DNA from: CAVZAB01 sp963773155
GTDB taxonomy: Bacteria > Pseudomonadota > Alphaproteobacteria > Rhizobiales > Beijerinckiaceae
Assembly: GCA_963773155.1 (NCBI GenBank)
Contig: CAVZAB010000025.1
Location: 62,001-126,000 of the forward strand
DNA length: 64,000 nucleotides
Direction: 5' to 3'
The notes below the pieces were generated by a model, which did no database searches, had not been told where the DNA came from, and saw only the letters and a program-made list of their open reading frames with translations. Shown one piece after another: positions 1 to 8,081 of the stretch (within the stretch, counting starts at the first letter, position 1; every line of letters starts with the position of its first letter). Made by a program: the position numbers and the translations under genes.

Positions 1-375
1 CGCGATTTCGAGCTTGAGAAAACGCAGATCCTGTGCCGCAGCCTCTGCCGCCGCGCGCCGCAACAGCTGCTCGCCAATCCGCTGCCGCCGCCATTGCCGG
101 TCGACAAATAAATCGAGCACGTAAAGTCCCCGCTCGCCGCGCCATGTCGAAAATATTGGATAGGCGACGAGGCAACCGACGAGTTCGCTGGCCATTGCTG
201 CAACCCAAAGACGCAGCGCAGCCGGTTCGCCCGACGACCAATGACGGAGATCGGCAGCTGTCACTTTGGGTACTACGGAGGCGCCGACATCGCTGGCTAG
301 GTTTCGCACCATAGCGGCAATGGCATCATAATCGCCGGCAATTGCCGGTCGGATCTCGGCGGGCTTTTGTTTCAC
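1..375 (-). CDS. GNAT family N-acetyltransferase, C-terminus beyond the left edge
   Basis: About 125 residues are visible, running off the left edge. A GNAT fold is suggested by the segment VLDLFVDRQWRRQRIGEQLL near residues 86-105, which combines the usual beta-strand before motif A with an R-R-Q-R-I-G acetyl-CoA pyrophosphate loop. Members transfer an acetyl group from acetyl-CoA to an amine; the substrate cannot be told. The start is GTG at 375-373, sharing bases with the TGA stop (374-372) of the upstream deacetylase gene (a GTGA overlap), so the two are probably translationally coupled. An acetyltransferase coupled to an acetyl-polyamine/lysine deacetylase hints at opposing acetylation and deacetylation of related substrates, but that is inference. 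Confidence 0.75.
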   Translation of the reverse strand, partial: MKQKPAEIRPAIAGDYDAIAAMVRNLASDVGASVVPKVTAADLRHWSSGEPAALRLWVAAMASELVGCLVAYPIFSTWRGERGLYVLDLFVDRQWRRQRIGEQLLRRAAAEAAAQDLRFLKLEIA

Positions 376-1403
376 CCGCCCAACCCAGACAGGAGGGCCG
401 CGAGATTGCCGGCAAGTCCTTCGGCCGGGTAGCCGCCTTCCTGGATGATCAATATTGGCAGGCCGAGAAGGGCGATGGCCTTGCCGATCCGTTCGAAGCC
501 GCCGGTTGAAACGGCAAATCCCCGAAATGGATCGCCGAGCGCAATGTCGAGACCCGCGGCAAGGACAAGCACGTCGGGTGCGAAGCGCCGGATCGTTTTG
601 AGCGCCAGGTCGAGCGCCTCCAGATAGGCGGCGTCCTCGCTGGCGCGCGGCAATGGCAAATTGACGTTGTATCCGAGCCCTGGTCCGCGACCCTTCGCCT
701 CGGCATAGCCCCAAAAGAATGGGTAGAATCGAGTGGGATCGGCATGGATCGATATGGTGAGAACATCAGCGCGATCGTAGAAGATTGCTTCGGTTCCATT
801 GCCATGATGCACGTCGATATCAAGGACCGCCGTTCGGCATCCGGCGCGGGTCAACCATTCGGTGGCCAGCGCGGTATTGTTCAGATAGCAAAAGCCGCCG
901 GCGGATTCGCTTGTCGCGTGGTGCCCCGGCGGTCGGGTCAAGGCGTAGAGGCGGGATTGTCCCTCGAGAACGAGTCTGGCGCCCTGCAGCGCGGTTGCTG
1001 CGCTCGCTTTGGCCGCGGCGAACGTTTCGGCCAGAATCGGTGCCGCTGCGTCGGTGAAGTGATAGCCGCATTGCCCGACAATCGAATCGGGATAATGCGG
1101 CTCGACAAGGCCCGGACGACCCAGCGCATAGACGTTGGGGAGCGGATAGGCCGAGGCATCGGAAAGCCGCGACCAGCGTTCGAACGCGCGGGCGAGGAAA
1201 TCGAGATAGCGCTGGGAGTGAACGATGGTCAAATCCGCAGTCTCGATATCCGACGGCGCCTGGATTGCCGATCCCACCAGCTTGACGCCCTCGAGCAGCA
1301 TGTCGACGCGCTCGGGCCGTTCTGGGCTCTGTTGCAGCCGTCCCGCCACGATGAAGCCTGGCGGTGAATGCGCTCGGCTCGCCGGATTGAATATAGTTAT
1401 CAT
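372..1403 (-). CDS. Histone deacetylase family / acetylpolyamine amidohydrolase-like protein
   Basis: 343-residue zinc hydrolase of the HDAC/AcuC/AphA superfamily. Family motifs appear in order: RPPGHHA (general acid/base histidines), FCYLNNTALA, and LDIDVHHGNGTEAIF with the Asp and His zinc ligands, followed by a late GLDIALGDPF segment carrying the third ligand Asp. The N-terminus (HSPPGFIVAGRLQQSPERPER) resembles bacterial acetylpolyamine amidohydrolases, which remove acetyl groups from N-acetylated polyamines or other small amides. There is no signal peptide, so it should be cytoplasmic. ATG start at 1403. The stop overlaps the start of the GNAT gene downstream. The exact substrate (polyamine or protein lysine) is not decidable here. 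Confidence 0.88.
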   Translation of the reverse strand: MITIFNPASRAHSPPGFIVAGRLQQSPERPERVDMLLEGVKLVGSAIQAPSDIETADLTIVHSQRYLDFLARAFERWSRLSDASAYPLPNVYALGRPGLVEPHYPDSIVGQCGYHFTDAAAPILAETFAAAKASAATALQGARLVLEGQSRLYALTRPPGHHATSESAGGFCYLNNTALATEWLTRAGCRTAVLDIDVHHGNGTEAIFYDRADVLTISIHADPTRFYPFFWGYAEAKGRGPGLGYNVNLPLPRASEDAAYLEALDLALKTIRRFAPDVLVLAAGLDIALGDPFRGFAVSTGGFERIGKAIALLGLPILIIQEGGYPAEGLAGNLAALLSGLGG

Positions 1404-1544
1404 CCCGCCTCCGCTTGGCTATACCCATGGCATTGCCAGTTGCAAGGATCAGCCGCGGGGATCGGGGCAGCAAGCGCAAACTGCGCAACGCCGTGCATCT
1501 TTGCCGGGCCGGTCAATCGGCTGGTTTGCAGCGCCGACGGATCG

Positions 1545-2244
1545 CTATTGCGCCAGCGCCGCCAGGCGATCGCGCGCCTCGCCGACGCCGGCCGACAGGG
1601 CGCGGACGTAATAATTGCGGGCAGTGTCGGGATCGCCGGTGAGGCCGCGAACGTTCATCCGGCTCAAGGCGAAAGGATCATAAGTTTCGGCCAGCATGAA
1701 CAGCGCCTTGCCTTCTCCGCCGCGCGCGGCACGTTCGAGCAGCAAGCGGGCGCCGACAATGTCGCCGTTGTCGATCGATTGGCTGGCGAGGGCGGCGAGT
1801 CTGTTGGCATCCTCGCTGGGCCGCGGCGGTGCTGCGACCGGCGCGGTCATCGGCACGCTGGTCGTCTGAATCGGCGGATTTTCGGCCTCGAGCGGGCGGG
1901 CAGCCGGCGTGGGTTCGGGCGCCAAAGCAGCCTGCTGGACTGGCATTGGCGTGGCGGTTGGCTCGGCGCTGTTTGGCTCGGCGCTGGTTGGCTCGGCGGG
2001 TCGTGCTGGCTCCTGCGCGATCAGGGCCTTGGCAAGCCGTCTCCGGGCCGCTTCGCGCAACACCGAAATCGGCAACGCTGCCAGTCTCGGTGCGCTGCCC
2101 GGTGGGCTCCTTCTGGGGAACGACCGCATGCGCAGTCTGGGTCGGCACCAGCGGTACAAATTGGCTGGGACGAAAGGCGAAGGTTACCAGTCCGGCAATC
2201 AGCGCGCCGACAGCGATACCTCCAAATGTCATGTAACGCGTCAT
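1545..2244 (-). CDS. Sel1/TPR-like membrane-anchored protein, reading frame broken by a +1 indel
   Basis: The N-terminal part (from ATG 2244, preceded by GAGGT) has a membrane segment, GGIAVGALIAGLVTFAF, and then a polar linker. The C-terminal part lies in another frame: a Pro/Ala-rich stretch followed by one Sel1-like helical repeat (GARLLLERAARGGEGKALFM, then DPDTARNYYVRALSAG). Removing one base of the AAA at 2066-2068 (GATTTCGG to GATTCGG on the coding strand) joins the two parts into one protein of about 232 residues. The TAXI-family gene ends 7 bp upstream, so the two probably share a transcript. The function is unknown; a single TM helix with a periplasmic Sel1 repeat suggests a protein-interaction role. 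The break may be a sequencing error. Confidence 0.6.
1956..2000. repeat. Three 15-bp tandem repeats in the Pro-rich linker
   Basis: Three near-identical 15-base units (GGTTGGCTCGGCGCT type) run from 1956 to 2000. On the minus strand they encode the repeated pentapeptide AEPTS/AEPNS/AEPTA in the linker of the Sel1-like protein. The unit keeps frame, so copy-number change would only alter linker length. Confidence 0.8.
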
Positions 2245-2251
2245 ATCGACC

Positions 2252-3598
2252 TCATTTGGACGGGGCGCGCCGCCAGTTCAGGAAACGGGCAAACAATTGC
2301 TGCTGTTCCCACATGGACAAGGGCTGGTAGAAGGAGACCGCCTGATAGGCGCTGACGCTGATGCCGAGTTTGGCGGGCCGCGGCAAATTTGCCCCATTGT
2401 CGGGGCCGGGCTTGGCCAGCCAATCCTGGGCGGCTCGAAATCGCGACAGTTCGGGCAGTTTGGCGGCGAGGTTAACTTCGCGCCATTTGGGATGCCGGCT
2501 CGGCTTGAGCAGTGCGTCAAACCGGCTGAAAAAGTTATTGGTGAAGTGGCTGAGTTTCCGGAACCGCTGCGATCCGGTCGTCGCGTCGACGGCGGCAAGA
2601 ACCGTCCCGACCGCGATCGTGTCGACGGCGTCGCCTTGGCCGATTAAGCTGGGGTAATCCTGGCTGGTCAAGCGGGCCGGATAATATTGGCCTTCCAATG
2701 GAGCGCTATAGGGGACACTAAGCAGATGATATTTGCCGGCCGGATCAAAAGTCGCCAGGGCGGCGATGGTTCGACCGCTGACCAGAATTGCCGCATCGAC
2801 TTCGCGGCGCTGCAGGCGTTCGAGCGGCGTCGACAATTCGCTTTGGCTGAATTCGGCCGTCAGGCCGAGCCGGTCGAAGACGAGTTTTGCGCTGAGACCG
2901 GCGCCCTCGGTCGCAATTCGCTTGCCCGCGAGCTGGCCCAGATCGGTGATCGAGGCGCCGGCCACGACGTGGAATTCGGCAGTATAGAGCCTGGCAATAT
3001 AGGTGAGCGTTGCCTTCGAATCGTTCTGCCGCATCGCGGCGAAGACGTCGGTCGGTAGGATTGCGAGATCATAATCGGCATTACTGAATTCCTGCACGTT
3101 CGACGGCAGGTTTTTGCTGATCGCAGGCACCAATTTCAATCCGCCATCATTGACGACGGCGGCAAGGTCGCTGGCAACGCGGGGATCGGCGACGATCGAC
3201 AATTGGTCGAAGCCAGTGCTCGTATCGGCAATGATTGGTTTCTTATGATGCGTCGGTTCGGCGGTAGCCGTCGCCTTCTTGCCCTTCTGGCGGTCGCGCC
3301 AGGCGCCGTGCCACAAAAAATAATGATCGCCATGTTTGACCGGCTTGTCGTAGACCACAGCACCGGATGACGGCTTGGCCCGCGCGGCTGCGGCAGGGCT
3401 CGCGCCAGCGGCAGCCGGCGCCACCGCGGCTTGCTGCGCCTCGGCCACGCCAGCCCACAAGCCAAGCGCAAGACCGAGGCCGGCGAGTGCCCGAAGCCCC
3501 GGATACTTTGGCAAGCGCAAATGGCCTGGCAAGCTCAAATGGCAAGACAAGCGCAAATGGCAAGGCAAGCGCAAATGGAATTTGACAAGCATTCGCAT
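2252..3598 (-). CDS. TAXI-type TRAP transporter solute-binding protein-like
   Basis: 448 residues. After an unusual repetitive N-terminus there is a signal-peptide-like segment (LAGLGLALGLWAGVAEAQQ, residues about 40-58), an Ala-rich linker, then a periplasmic-binding-protein domain from about residue 130. The order of segments (FSNADYDLAILPTDVF, LGQLAGKRIATEGAG, LERLQRREVDAAILVSG, then DAVDTIAVGTVLA) fits TAXI/NMT1-like solute receptors of TRAP transporters. No TRAP membrane subunits are adjacent, so it may be an orphan receptor or work with permeases elsewhere. ATG at 3598 is used; another ATG lies at 3592. It is followed after 7 bp by the Sel1-like gene. The ligand is unknown; such receptors usually bind carboxylates. 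Confidence 0.7.
   Translation of the reverse strand: MRMLVKFHLRLPCHLRLSCHLSLPGHLRLPKYPGLRALAGLGLALGLWAGVAEAQQAAVAPAAAGASPAAAARAKPSSGAVVYDKPVKHGDHYFLWHGAWRDRQKGKKATATAEPTHHKKPIIADTSTGFDQLSIVADPRVASDLAAVVNDGGLKLVPAISKNLPSNVQEFSNADYDLAILPTDVFAAMRQNDSKATLTYIARLYTAEFHVVAGASITDLGQLAGKRIATEGAGLSAKLVFDRLGLTAEFSQSELSTPLERLQRREVDAAILVSGRTIAALATFDPAGKYHLLSVPYSAPLEGQYYPARLTSQDYPSLIGQGDAVDTIAVGTVLAAVDATTGSQRFRKLSHFTNNFFSRFDALLKPSRHPKWREVNLAAKLPELSRFRAAQDWLAKPGPDNGANLPRPAKLGISVSAYQAVSFYQPLSMWEQQQLFARFLNWRRAPSK
3510..3581. repeat. Four 18-bp tandem repeats in the N-terminal coding region of the TAXI-like gene
   Basis: Four contiguous 18-base copies (3510-3527, 3528-3545, 3546-3563, 3564-3581) share the core GCAAATGG and differ at few positions. 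On the minus strand they encode imperfect hexapeptides of the type CHLRLP just before the hydrophobic core of the signal peptide. The unit is in frame, so expansion or contraction would change the length of the basic n-region only. Confidence 0.9.
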
Positions 3599-3902
3599 GG
3601 TTGGTGTGACTCCCAGCGGAGCCCCCTATACGCAACAATAAACCGCCGCCGTGCGCAAGCCATATCGGCGTTTTCCTGTGCAAAAGGACCATGCCGATCG
3701 ACTTGAGCACTTGTCTATTCTATCAGAAAGTCTGGAAATACGACACTTTCAAGGCGAGAATTGCTGTATTTGCTGGCAAATTCAGCCGAATAGATCGAAA
3801 ACGCTAGCCTGACATGGCTTGACGCCGGTGCCTGCACGTCAGAGCGCGCCAGCTAGCGGCACCTGTCGGCTGATCCTATGCTGGGAAAGGAGGACGCGTC
3901 CG
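3599..3902. other. Intergenic region between divergent genes
   Basis: About 300 bases separate the TAXI-like gene (leftward) and the alpha/beta hydrolase gene (rightward). Promoters for both should lie here, but no convincing -35/-10 pair or operator could be picked out by eye. A strong ribosome-binding sequence, GGAAAGGAGGA, sits at 3884-3894 just before the hydrolase start. Confidence 0.5.
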
Positions 3903-4721
3903 GTGGATATGGAAGCCGAATACGACAACCGGGCTCGGGTGCCGGAGCACCCGGCAATCGTCGCCGGCTGGAGCCGCGATGCGGCGGCGTTTCGCGCCGA
4001 GGGCAAGGCCAGCCTGGATCTCGCCTACGGGCCTTCCGAGCGCAGCCGGCTCGATGTCTTTTTACCGCGCGACGCACCGATTGCCACGGCCATGTTCCTT
4101 CACGGGGGCTATTGGCAGGCGTTCGACAAATCGTCCTTCAGCCACCTCGCGCGGGGGCTCGTCGCGCATCGGATCGCCGTTGCCATTCCAAGTTATGACC
4201 TCTGCCCGGCTGTCCGCCTCGGCGCCATTGTCGACCAGATGCGCGCGGCCTGCGATTGGCTGGCGCCGCGTTTTGGTCCGCCGGTGAGCGTGATTGGTCA
4301 TTCCGCCGGCGGCCATCTCGCCGCCTGTCTGCTCGCCGCCGACCGGGCGGCTTCGAGCGGGGTGGCGGCGATTGTCTCGGCCTACGCGATTTCGGGTCTT
4401 TTTGATCTGGAGCCTTTAATACGGACGCCGGTCAACGCCAAGGTCAACCTTACGCCCTCCGAGGCACGAGCGTTGAGCCCGATCCTCTGGAAGGCGCCGG
4501 CCGGCAAGGCGCTCGTGGCCGCCGTTGGCGCGCTTGAATCGAGCGAGTATCTCAGGCAAAGCATGTCGCTGTGCGAAGTCTGGGGGCGGGCGGGGGTAAG
4601 GACGCGATGCGAATCGATCGCTGGGGCTAACCATTTTACGATCGTTGCGCCGCTTGCCGATCCAGCGAGCCCGATGACGCGGGATGTCGCTGCACTGATC
4701 CGTCAATCCGCTGCGCCATGA
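3903..4721 (+). CDS. Alpha/beta hydrolase (kynurenine formamidase/carboxylesterase-like)
   Basis: 272 residues from GTG 3903, which sits 8 bases after GGAAAGGAGGA; ATG 3909 is the alternative. The oxyanion-hole motif HGGYWQAF and nucleophile elbow GHSAGGHLA (catalytic Ser) place it in the hormone-sensitive-lipase/KynB-like group. The probable catalytic His is in GANHFTIVAPL near the C-terminus. It would hydrolyse a small ester or formamide in the cytoplasm. HGGYW is typical of arylformamidase-like enzymes, yet no other tryptophan-catabolic gene is nearby, so the substrate is left open. Downstream lies only a transporter remnant. Confidence 0.82.
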   Translation: MDMEAEYDNRARVPEHPAIVAGWSRDAAAFRAEGKASLDLAYGPSERSRLDVFLPRDAPIATAMFLHGGYWQAFDKSSFSHLARGLVAHRIAVAIPSYDLCPAVRLGAIVDQMRAACDWLAPRFGPPVSVIGHSAGGHLAACLLAADRAASSGVAAIVSAYAISGLFDLEPLIRTPVNAKVNLTPSEARALSPILWKAPAGKALVAAVGALESSEYLRQSMSLCEVWGRAGVRTRCESIAGANHFTIVAPLADPASPMTRDVAALIRQSAAP

Positions 4722-4813
4722 GACACTGGCCGGTGGCATCGGGAGAAAGATCCAACGAAGCGGGGCTTATCTCTGCTGGTCTTGTGCCTTTGCGCTGCAA
4801 CTTGCCAGGCTGA

Positions 4814-5167
4814 CGGGTCTTTGAAGATGAATTGACGCCGAACGCCGCCGTCAATCGGGTTCAGGCGATGGTCGATCGCGACAAGGTCGATTTCGTCGTC
4901 GGGCCGATTTTCTCGAACGTTTTGGCTGCCATCCACAAACCGGTAACCGAATCCAAGACCTTTCTGATCAACCGCAATGCTGGGACCTCGAATTTCGCCG
5001 GCAAGGCCTGCAACCCTTATTTCTTTGTCGCCTCCTATCAAAACGATCAGCCGCACTTGGTCCTGGCAAATATGCGCAGGTGTAAGGGGCACAAGAGGTT
5101 GTCACTACTGGCGCCGAACTACCAGGCCGGCAAGGATACCGTGGCCGGCGCCAGGCTTGCCGATTGA
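4814..5167 (+). pseudogene. Remnant of a LivK-type (branched-chain amino acid) ABC substrate-binding protein gene
   Basis: About 117 residues (RVFEDELTPNAAVNRVQAMV..., VDFVVGPIFSNVLAAIHKPV, NAGTSNFAGKACNPYFFVAS, LLAPNYQAGKDTVAG) match the internal part of a type-I periplasmic binding protein of the Leu/Ile/Val family. The signal peptide, first lobe start and whole C-terminal half are missing. An in-frame stop lies immediately upstream (4811-4813), and the frame ends at 5167 in the middle of a conserved region. No permease or ATPase genes accompany it. It is a decayed or truncated copy at the edge of the low-GC segment. Confidence 0.82.
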
Positions 5168-6032
5168 TCGCAAATTCCTAGCAAGAATAACACTGGAGGG
5201 CCCTCCTCCAAGAAGTCACCAAGAAGTCACCAAGAAGTGGATGTGAAGAAGATACTCAGCTGATCATTATCGGTGCGTGCAGCTTCCTCTCGTACGCTGT
5301 TCTACTACTCCTCTAGTGAGGACTCACCCCGCCCTACCCAAGCAAGGACGACACGTTCAATCTGCTCGTCCTCCGAAAGCGACCTTAAGTGATCGAAGCT
5401 CTTCAAGGATGGGTTCGTCCTTGTGGCCGTCGAAATCGGAGATGTCATTGTGGCGGGTTGCTTTGGGCTATATCCAGACTATCGAATTGGTGGGCTTTGG
5501 AAATTGCCGAACAGACCTTTCTGGCGAGATCGTTAGATCGAAATCCTCCGGGCCATCATCATTTGTTTTGCGATCGGCCGAGAGGCTTTCGCCCTTGCTT
5601 CAAGTCAATTCGCTCAAGTGGCCTAATGGCTCTGGCCGATCGAAGCGTCGGGTTGAGGCACCAGAAATGGCGAGATTGATGCCCCGTTGGCGTTTATGTG
5701 GGAGAGATAGTTGATTGCGTTCCGAGACAAGGCAGGGCGCAGCTATTGATTGGGATCAACGTAAATCAAACTTTGTTGGGCTAGATTGAAAAGTCGGAGG
5801 GTGTGGACGGCGCAATGATATCTCATTTTGCGCTTCGGCGCGTAAGAAAGTTCTGAAGGGCACGACCCAACGTACCGATGAATCGTCGATCCAACGAAAA
5901 TGGTGAGAATTGCACTTGAAAACGCCGTTTCGGTGGCAAGCGATCTTCTTCTGACGGAAGCAACGGTGTGAAAATCCAGAACCAAATACAGGACGCGGCC
6001 CCGAGCCGGGAATGTCCATGTGAGTATGATAG
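5168..6032. other. About 860 bp without a recognisable gene
   Basis: This stretch has visibly lower GC than the surroundings. It contains a 12-bp palindrome and an 11-bp tandem repeat at its left end (listed separately). Several short open frames exist on both strands, but none has recognisable motifs, consistent codon choice or a good ribosome-binding site. A short segment near 5407-5520 (FVLVAVEIGDVIVAGCFGLY in one frame) looks protein-like but could not be assigned. It reads as eroded DNA, possibly the scar of an insertion or deletion. Confidence 0.55.
5195..5240. repeat. 12-bp palindrome followed by three 11-bp tandem repeats
   Basis: GGAGGGCCCTCC (5195-5206) is a perfect palindrome. Directly after it come three copies of CCAAGAAGTCA (5208-5218, 5219-5229, 5230-5240; the third ends TGG). 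They lie just downstream of the end of the LivK remnant. Confidence 0.8.
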
Positions 6033-6383
6033 ATGCCTAGACGTGTGATTTTGGGTTTTGGCCTTTTCGGCCTTTTGACTGGCGCGGCTTGCGGACAAGG
6101 GGACTCGGCCGGCGATATAAGGATGGGGAAGGAACTGGCTCAAAAACTTTGCTCGTTCTGCCACATGGTGGGAAGCGATGAGCAGGAAGGTTCTCATCAT
6201 TCAGACGCACCATCGTTCAAAAGCATAGCGGAGGGTCAGAAGACGAATACCGAATCGTTTCGGGCGTTCTTCAATACGACCCAGAGTAACGTGTCCCATA
6301 TGGGGGCGATGCCAAATCCTCACCTCCGCGGCGACGAAATCGACAATATTAGCGCCTATATTCGTAGCTTGAGAACGCAATAG
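6033..6383 (+). CDS. Small class I c-type cytochrome
   Basis: 116 residues with a hydrophobic N-terminal export signal (VILGFGLFGLLTGAACG). A single heme-binding CSFCH motif follows at about residue 47, and a distal methionine is expected in the MGAMPNPHL segment. The C-terminal helix (GDEIDNISAYIRSLR) is typical of mono-heme cytochrome c. It would act as a periplasmic electron carrier. The Cys in GAAC is not in a standard lipobox. No oxidase or dehydrogenase gene is adjacent; the next gene encodes a PAS-PRPP-synthase fusion 94 bp downstream. The start has no clear ribosome-binding sequence. Confidence 0.85.
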   Translation: MPRRVILGFGLFGLLTGAACGQGDSAGDIRMGKELAQKLCSFCHMVGSDEQEGSHHSDAPSFKSIAEGQKTNTESFRAFFNTTQSNVSHMGAMPNPHLRGDEIDNISAYIRSLRTQ

Positions 6384-6477
6384 GGGGTGCGAATGATCGG
6401 TGAGTTCATGCGTGGGGAGATCGACCTGGCGAGCTTGCGTTGGCCCCCGCAGGTGATCGGATTATTCAAAACGTCGG

Positions 6478-8049
6478 ATGGATCGCTTAGGCCGTCTTCT
6501 TTGGATGGCGGTCCCGCCACTTGTGGACGCCTCCATGACAAGCTTTGGTAAACTCGACCCTTCTCTTGCTGGTCTTTTCCGGCGTGTGGACTTTGCGCCA
6601 CGTCCGACCCAGCAATCCCTGGTCAACTTGCTTGACATTTGGTCGCGATCACGAGGCGAGCGTCTTGCACCTTCACTCGAAGAGATGCAGGCAGCGGTAA
6701 GAGGGGGCAATGGCTCAGTCTTTATCTATCGAAATGGACCGGACGGATTTCGCCTGGAAGCGGGGGAAGGCGCTGTCAGTCGGCTTATTGGCCCATGCAA
6801 AAGAGGGGAGGCGCTGCAGGAGGCGAAAGTCGGAGTCGAGGCGGTACGGTTGAGCCGCCTATTCTCGCTCTTGAGCCAAGTCGGCGAGCCAGTTCTGGTG
6901 CAATTCGTCATCGAATCAGAAGGCGAGGAACGCTTCATCGATCTTCTTGCGCTTCCGGTCTCGTCGGATGGCGCTCTGATAGGCGGCATCGTCTCGGGAT
7001 TGTCGGTTCGTTCGCGCCCGCATCTGGCCGCGTCGGGATCATCCCACGCAAGCTTTGACGCAGGCAGCGAGCCGATGATCTTTTCACTGTCAGGTTCTAT
7101 TGAGTTTAGCGAAAAGATAGCTCTTCGTCTTGATACGGGTCTTGCCGCGTTGGAGGACAGGGCATTTGAAGATGGCGAACATAAGATCCGACCGCTCACC
7201 AGCGTGCGTAATAAAGATGTCTATGTCGTGAACAGCCTCGCCGGCGATAGGCGACAATCGGCCAATGACAAATTGGTGCAAATTTTGCTGTTTATCGGGG
7301 CACTCAGACAGAATGGGGCTAAACGGATCACGGCAATTGCTCCCTATCTCTGTTACTCGCGTAAGGAACGGCAGACCAAGCCACGCGATCCAGTGTCAAC
7401 GAGTTCGATTGCGCGGCTGTTTGAGGCGGTGGGAACGGATGCGATAATGACGGTAACCGCGCATAATCTCGCCGCTTTTCAAAATGCATTTCGGATAAGA
7501 ACGGAACATCTCGATCCCACTGCGATCCTCGTTCGACACTTGCTGCCGCATATTGCCGGTGAATTGGTGTCGATCGTCTCGCCCGATCTTGGTGGAGCGA
7601 AACGAGCCGAGCTATTTCGTGAGCGGCTTGAAAAGGATCTTGGACGCGGTGTCGCGAAAGCCTTTGTTGATAAGAAGCGGAGCATGGGCGCTGTCTCGGG
7701 CAAGATCTTTGCCGGCGATGTCGAGGGTATGACGGCGGTTGTTGTTGATGATCTTATCAGTACCGGTGGGACCTTGTTGCGTGCGGCTGAGGCTTGTCGG
7801 GAACATGGCGCACGACGAGTAATTTGCCTCGCGACCCATGCCCTTTTTGCCACCGGCGCCAATCAGCTGGCGGTTAACGCTATCGATCGTATTATAGTGA
7901 CGGATACGGTATCCCTTGAGGCGAATATTTCCAGCGAGCTAAAGTCCAAGTTGGAAATTGTGAGCATGGCAGGGCTGATGGGCGAGGCAATCCGCCGCTC
8001 TCACTGCGGGGGCTCAATGACGGAGTTGCAGGAAGCGGCGGAATTCTGA
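6478..8049 (+). CDS. PAS-like sensor domain fused to a divergent ribose-phosphate pyrophosphokinase
   Basis: One uninterrupted frame of 523 residues. Residues about 40-195 resemble the PAS_5-type domain (DIWSRSRGERLAPSLEEMQ, then FRLEAGEGAVSRLIGP). Residues about 205-505 are a PRPP-synthase domain: FEDGEHKIRPL, IGALRQNGAKRITAIAPYL, RKERQTKPRDPVSTSSIA, VSPDLGGAKRA, GDVEGMTAVVVDDLISTGGT and IIVTDTVSL. PRPP synthases make 5-phosphoribosyl diphosphate from ribose-5-phosphate and ATP. Two motifs depart from housekeeping Prs: the metal-binding DLH is TAH, and the PRPP loop is DDLISTGGT rather than DDMIDTxGT. Activity may therefore be altered. ATG 6535 (MTSFGKLD) is an alternative start. The gene lies in the lower-GC segment and is convergent with an APH-fold gene. 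Confidence 0.78.
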   Translation: MDRLGRLLWMAVPPLVDASMTSFGKLDPSLAGLFRRVDFAPRPTQQSLVNLLDIWSRSRGERLAPSLEEMQAAVRGGNGSVFIYRNGPDGFRLEAGEGAVSRLIGPCKRGEALQEAKVGVEAVRLSRLFSLLSQVGEPVLVQFVIESEGEERFIDLLALPVSSDGALIGGIVSGLSVRSRPHLAASGSSHASFDAGSEPMIFSLSGSIEFSEKIALRLDTGLAALEDRAFEDGEHKIRPLTSVRNKDVYVVNSLAGDRRQSANDKLVQILLFIGALRQNGAKRITAIAPYLCYSRKERQTKPRDPVSTSSIARLFEAVGTDAIMTVTAHNLAAFQNAFRIRTEHLDPTAILVRHLLPHIAGELVSIVSPDLGGAKRAELFRERLEKDLGRGVAKAFVDKKRSMGAVSGKIFAGDVEGMTAVVVDDLISTGGTLLRAAEACREHGARRVICLATHALFATGANQLAVNAIDRIIVTDTVSLEANISSELKSKLEIVSMAGLMGEAIRRSHCGGSMTELQEAAEF

Positions 8050-8081
8050 AGGGCGATGCGAGAAATGATGGAGGATGCCGG

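Noticed and set aside
3510..3581. CRISPR-like direct repeats
   Set aside because: The units are contiguous without spacers and lie in a coding region, so they are a tandem repeat, not a CRISPR array.
5277..5714. 145-codon plus-strand open frame in the low-GC gap
   Set aside because: No ribosome-binding site, no motif and Ser/Arg-rich random-like composition; treated as non-coding.
6393..6551. 52-codon frame between cytochrome c and the PAS-PRPP synthase
   Set aside because: It has no homology cue and overlaps the larger gene; a genuine small protein cannot be excluded but is not supported.
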